From Pedobacter sp. UBA1654 (GTDB lineage Bacteria; Bacteroidota; Bacteroidia; Sphingobacteriales; Sphingobacteriaceae), in contig DCLG01000005.1 in the NCBI GenBank assembly GCA_002320935.1, positions 968 to 11,458 on the forward strand: 10,491 bases of DNA, read 5' to 3'. This document shows positions 7,949 through 10,491 of the stretch, piece after piece; position 1 is the first letter of the stretch, and every line of letters starts with the position of its first letter. The notes beneath the pieces were generated by a model. It did not search any database, was not told where the DNA came from, and worked only from the letters and a program-made list of their open reading frames with translations. The translations under genes and the position numbers were made by a program.

Positions 7949-7956
7949 TAATCTTG
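7949..7956 (+). promoter_or_regulatory. possible -7 box of the phnA-domain gene
   Basis: TAATCTTG differs by one base from TAnnTTTG and sits 36 bases before the ATG at 7992, which would give a leader of about 30 bases. No TTG element is found 17-23 bases upstream, so the assignment is weak. The 192-base divergent region between mqo and this gene otherwise shows only AT-rich sequence and three TTTAGCT copies. Confidence 0.3.
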
Positions 7957-7991
7957 CAGATTCTAAGCGAGAAAAGAATTCATTCAGCAAC

Positions 7992-8201
7992 ATGGAAGTA
8001 AAAGATAGCAATGGAAATCTCCTGAAAGATGGAGATTCAGTCATTTTAATTAAGAGTTTACCGGTAAAAGGAACTTCTATCACCCTAAAAAAAGGAATGG
8101 TCATAAAAAATATCCGCCTCACTGAAGATGATGCAGAGGTGGAATGTAAGGCAGAAAAAATGCGGGTGGTGTTGAAGACCGCCTTTCTGAAAAAAGGCTA
8201 G
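7992..8201 (+). CDS. PhnA/YjdM C-terminal domain protein, minimal form
   Basis: A 69-residue protein matching the C-terminal domain of the PhnA/YjdM family: DSNGNLLKDGDSVILIKSLPVKG, read here as DSNGNLLKDGDSV then ILIKSLPVKG, followed by a short basic segment KKGMVIKNIRLTED and the closing VVLKTAFLKKG. The fold is expected to be a small SH3-like beta barrel. E. coli YjdM is about 110 residues and has an N-terminal zinc ribbon; that part is absent here, and only one cysteine (in EVECKAE) remains, so this version cannot bind zinc in that way. Short forms like this occur in Bacteroidota. The name suggests alkylphosphonate use, but no phosphonate genes are nearby, and the family's true role is unclear. 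ATG 7992 is the only sensible start. The next gene begins three bases after the stop. Confidence 0.9.
   Translation: MEVKDSNGNLLKDGDSVILIKSLPVKGTSITLKKGMVIKNIRLTEDDAEVECKAEKMRVVLKTAFLKKG
8181..8198 (+). repeat. inverted repeat at the phnA-domain/DUF5686 junction
   Basis: GCCTTT and AAAGGC form a perfect 6-bp stem around a 6-base loop. It covers the last codons of the phnA-domain gene and ends seven bases before the ATG at 8205, where a ribosome binding site would sit. No T-run follows, so it is not an intrinsic terminator. It also encodes conserved residues, so chance is possible. Confidence 0.4.
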
Positions 8202-8204
8202 TTA

Positions 8205-10491
8205 ATGGTGATTTTTAAGGTTAAAAATATCGCTATTTTAACCTTCCTGCTGATTTTAATTTCTGGCAGCCTGCGCTCGCAAACAACAAAAGTAAAAGGA
8301 ACGGTCATAGAAGCTTTTTCGGGTCAGCCTATGCCCTATGTAACCGTATCTTTTATAGGGAGCTCAATTGCGACCAAAACAAATAATCAAGGTAAGTTCG
8401 AAATCATCGGACCTGCAAACGCAGCTAAAGTACAATTTAAATATATCGGGTTCAAACCCCTGACTATTAGTGTAAAGCCAGGAACTGAACAGCTATTAGA
8501 CATCCACTTAGAGGAAGATACACAGGCCCTTGATGAAGTAAGTATTACAAGTGGAAAGCACGGACGTTACCGTAATCAGAACAATCCTGCAGTAGAATTG
8601 ATTCGAAAGGTTATCGATAACAAGGAGCGTAATCAGATGGAGAACTTTCCACAGCTTAGTTACAGGCAGTACGACAGGCTGCAGGTATCCTTAAGTAATC
8701 TGGGCGCAAACTACCGGAAAAAGAAGATTTTCCGAAATTACCAGTATCTGTTTCAGACACAAGATTCAAGTCGCATAGGTGGGGAATTGATATTACCAAT
8801 TTACCTCCAGGAAAAGTTAATACAGAAATATCAACACAAAAACCCAGATCTCGAAAAAACAATTCTACTGGCGAGTAAACAAGTCAAGTTTGATACCCTC
8901 GTGATCGACAATCAAGGTATTGCAACCTATCTTGAGAGAATGTATGAGGATGTAAACCTCTATGACAACAATATATTAATCGCAACTACACAATTCCTTA
9001 GTCCTATTGCTTCTTTAGCACCATCCTTCTATAAGTTTTTCATAACCGATACCGTAAAGACCTCACCAACAAGGCTTATCGAATTGTCTTTTATCCCAAG
9101 GAACCCTGCGGACCTGTTGCTAACAGGTAAGTTATACATAGCTGATGACGGCAGCTACGCTTTAAACAAAGCATTCATCACCATCAGCAACAAGGCAAAC
9201 CTAAACTTCGTTCGAGGTGTGGAGCTAAGTCAGGAATTCAGCCAGCTGCCCAACCAAAAATATTACCTGCGTAAAAGTGACATGATTGTAGATTTCGGAA
9301 TCAGTCAGCAAAAAGGCCGCGGATTTACCGGGAAGCGAACGCAGGTGATTGATCAGCTGGAGACGCGAATTCAAAATCCAGATAGTGTATTTGCAGGAAA
9401 AAAACTTGAGGTAGTACCTGGCGCTTATAACCGGTCTGATATTTTTTGGTCTCAAAACCGACTTGAACAGGTATCTGACTCTACACTAAAGATATACAGC
9501 AACATAGACTCGCTTGGACAAAGCAAGCCTTTCAAAAGAGCAATGACCGTTGCTGGTATATTATTTAACGGGTATTATAATGCGGGCCTAGTTGAAATTG
9601 GTCCCACGTATACTTTCTATAGTTTCAACAGCTTAGAGGGTTTAAAACTGCGCTTGGGTGGCCGGACCACTACTGCATTCAGTACACGCTATTTTCTTGA
9701 AGGATATGTTGGTTATGGCTTTAATGATGAACGTTGGAAAGGGCTCGCTAGTGTTGCTTATTCGCTTAATAACAAATCCATCTATACTTATCCCCAAAGT
9801 TTCATCCGTGCCAGCGTACAGCGCGACACCTATGCTCCAGGCAAGGAATTAAGAGGCAATAACGAGGATGACTTTATATCCTCATTCAGACGAGGCGTAA
9901 ACAACCGCTTTCTATATAACGATTTCTACAAGCTCGAATACATTCAGGAATTTGAAAACAGGTTTTCTTTCAACCTGGGTTTCCGGCGCTGGACTCAGCG
10001 ACCTGCTATGGCACTGCATTACTTTGATGGCGCGAATCAAACAGTAGACGCAATTACCAGTTCAGAATTAAACCTCTCCATGCGTTATGCTCCACAGGAG
10101 AAATTCTATCAGGGCAAACGAAGCCGTGTTGCTGTCAATAACAGATTTCCGATCTTCAACCTTCGCTATGCTGCAGGACTTAAAGGTCTACTTGGAGGAC
10201 AATATAACTACCACAACCTTTATGGAACAATCGACAAGCGGTTTTACCTCTCCCAACTGGGTATTACAGACCTGAAAGTGGAGGGTGGCTACATATTCAA
10301 CAAACTGCCTTATCCCCTGCTTGCGATCCACAAAGCCAATCAGAGTTATGCCTATCAGATTAATGCTTACAACATGATGAATTTTCTGGAATTTGTAAGT
10401 GATCACTATGCGAGCATCAACATCGACCATGGATTCGGAGGATTTTTCCTCAACAAGATACCAGTTCTAAAGCGACTTCAGCTGCGAGAGC
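8205..10491 (+). CDS. DUF5686 outer-membrane protein with carboxypeptidase-regulatory-like domain; 3' end outside window
   Basis: The frame is open from ATG 8205 to the window edge (762 codons). A signal peptide covers residues 1-25 (basic start, hydrophobic core about 9-20, likely cleavage before Gln26). There is no lipobox cysteine. Residues 29-112 form a carboxypeptidase D regulatory-like domain: KGTVIEAFSGQPMPYVTVSF, then the turn TNNQGKFEI, then FKYIGFKPL and the boundary segment DTQALDEVSI. NPAVELIRKVI at 127-137 is typical of DUF5686 proteins. From about residue 443 the protein becomes strands rich in Tyr, Phe and Gly with alternating pattern, as in an outer-membrane barrel. This architecture is widespread in Bacteroidota surface proteins of unknown function. 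It starts three bases after the phnA-domain stop, so translational coupling is likely. Family members run to roughly 800-850 residues, so the missing part is probably small. Confidence 0.93.
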   Translation, partial: MVIFKVKNIAILTFLLILISGSLRSQTTKVKGTVIEAFSGQPMPYVTVSFIGSSIATKTNNQGKFEIIGPANAAKVQFKYIGFKPLTISVKPGTEQLLDIHLEEDTQALDEVSITSGKHGRYRNQNNPAVELIRKVIDNKERNQMENFPQLSYRQYDRLQVSLSNLGANYRKKKIFRNYQYLFQTQDSSRIGGELILPIYLQEKLIQKYQHKNPDLEKTILLASKQVKFDTLVIDNQGIATYLERMYEDVNLYDNNILIATTQFLSPIASLAPSFYKFFITDTVKTSPTRLIELSFIPRNPADLLLTGKLYIADDGSYALNKAFITISNKANLNFVRGVELSQEFSQLPNQKYYLRKSDMIVDFGISQQKGRGFTGKRTQVIDQLETRIQNPDSVFAGKKLEVVPGAYNRSDIFWSQNRLEQVSDSTLKIYSNIDSLGQSKPFKRAMTVAGILFNGYYNAGLVEIGPTYTFYSFNSLEGLKLRLGGRTTTAFSTRYFLEGYVGYGFNDERWKGLASVAYSLNNKSIYTYPQSFIRASVQRDTYAPGKELRGNNEDDFISSFRRGVNNRFLYNDFYKLEYIQEFENRFSFNLGFRRWTQRPAMALHYFDGANQTVDAITSSELNLSMRYAPQEKFYQGKRSRVAVNNRFPIFNLRYAAGLKGLLGGQYNYHNLYGTIDKRFYLSQLGITDLKVEGGYIFNKLPYPLLAIHKANQSYAYQINAYNMMNFLEFVSDHYASINIDHGFGGFFLNKIPVLKRLQLRE

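Noticed and set aside
7913..8122. 69-codon minus-strand frame opposite the phnA-domain gene
   Set aside because: The plus-strand product is a recognisable domain; the opposite frame has no recognisable features.
10188..10430. 80-codon minus-strand frame opposite the DUF5686 gene
   Set aside because: The plus-strand frame is continuous through here from 8205 and matches a known family; the antisense frame is a by-product.

Overview
The window looks like chromosomal DNA of a Bacteroidota member, most likely the Sphingobacteriaceae (Pedobacter/Mucilaginibacter-like). The evidence is moderate-to-low GC, weak or absent Shine-Dalgarno sequences, Bacteroidota-type TAnnTTTG promoter boxes, a single-RRM RNA-binding protein, and a DUF5686 surface protein with an N-terminal carboxypeptidase-regulatory-like domain. 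The genus assignment is inference. No mobile element, CRISPR array, rRNA or tRNA was seen, and no gap between genes exceeds about 200 bases.

Left part (1-2107, plus strand): the 3' two-thirds of topA (DNA topoisomerase I) enters from the left edge and ends in a lysine-rich tail. A short conserved hypothetical gene follows 22 bases later. Middle part (2128-7799, all minus strand), read in transcription order from the right: mqo (malate:quinone oxidoreductase), an AsmA-like envelope protein gene, an OsmC-family peroxidase gene, an RRM RNA-binding protein gene with its own promoter and a good intrinsic terminator, and a YhhN-like membrane protein gene. Right part (7992-10491, plus strand): a minimal PhnA-domain gene, tightly followed by a large DUF5686 outer-membrane protein gene that runs off the right edge. 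The DUF5686 frame is open for 762 codons.

Functionally this is mostly housekeeping: DNA supercoiling, respiratory malate oxidation, envelope lipid homeostasis, hydroperoxide defence, RNA binding and an outer-membrane barrel. Two points of organisation stand out. mqo and asmA are spaced like an operon behind a near-consensus promoter, and phnA and the DUF5686 gene are almost certainly co-transcribed. Nothing here convincingly forms a new multi-gene system. The most interesting leads are the YhhN-like protein lacking the family's catalytic aspartates, the uncharacterised gene behind topA, and the phnA/DUF5686 junction.
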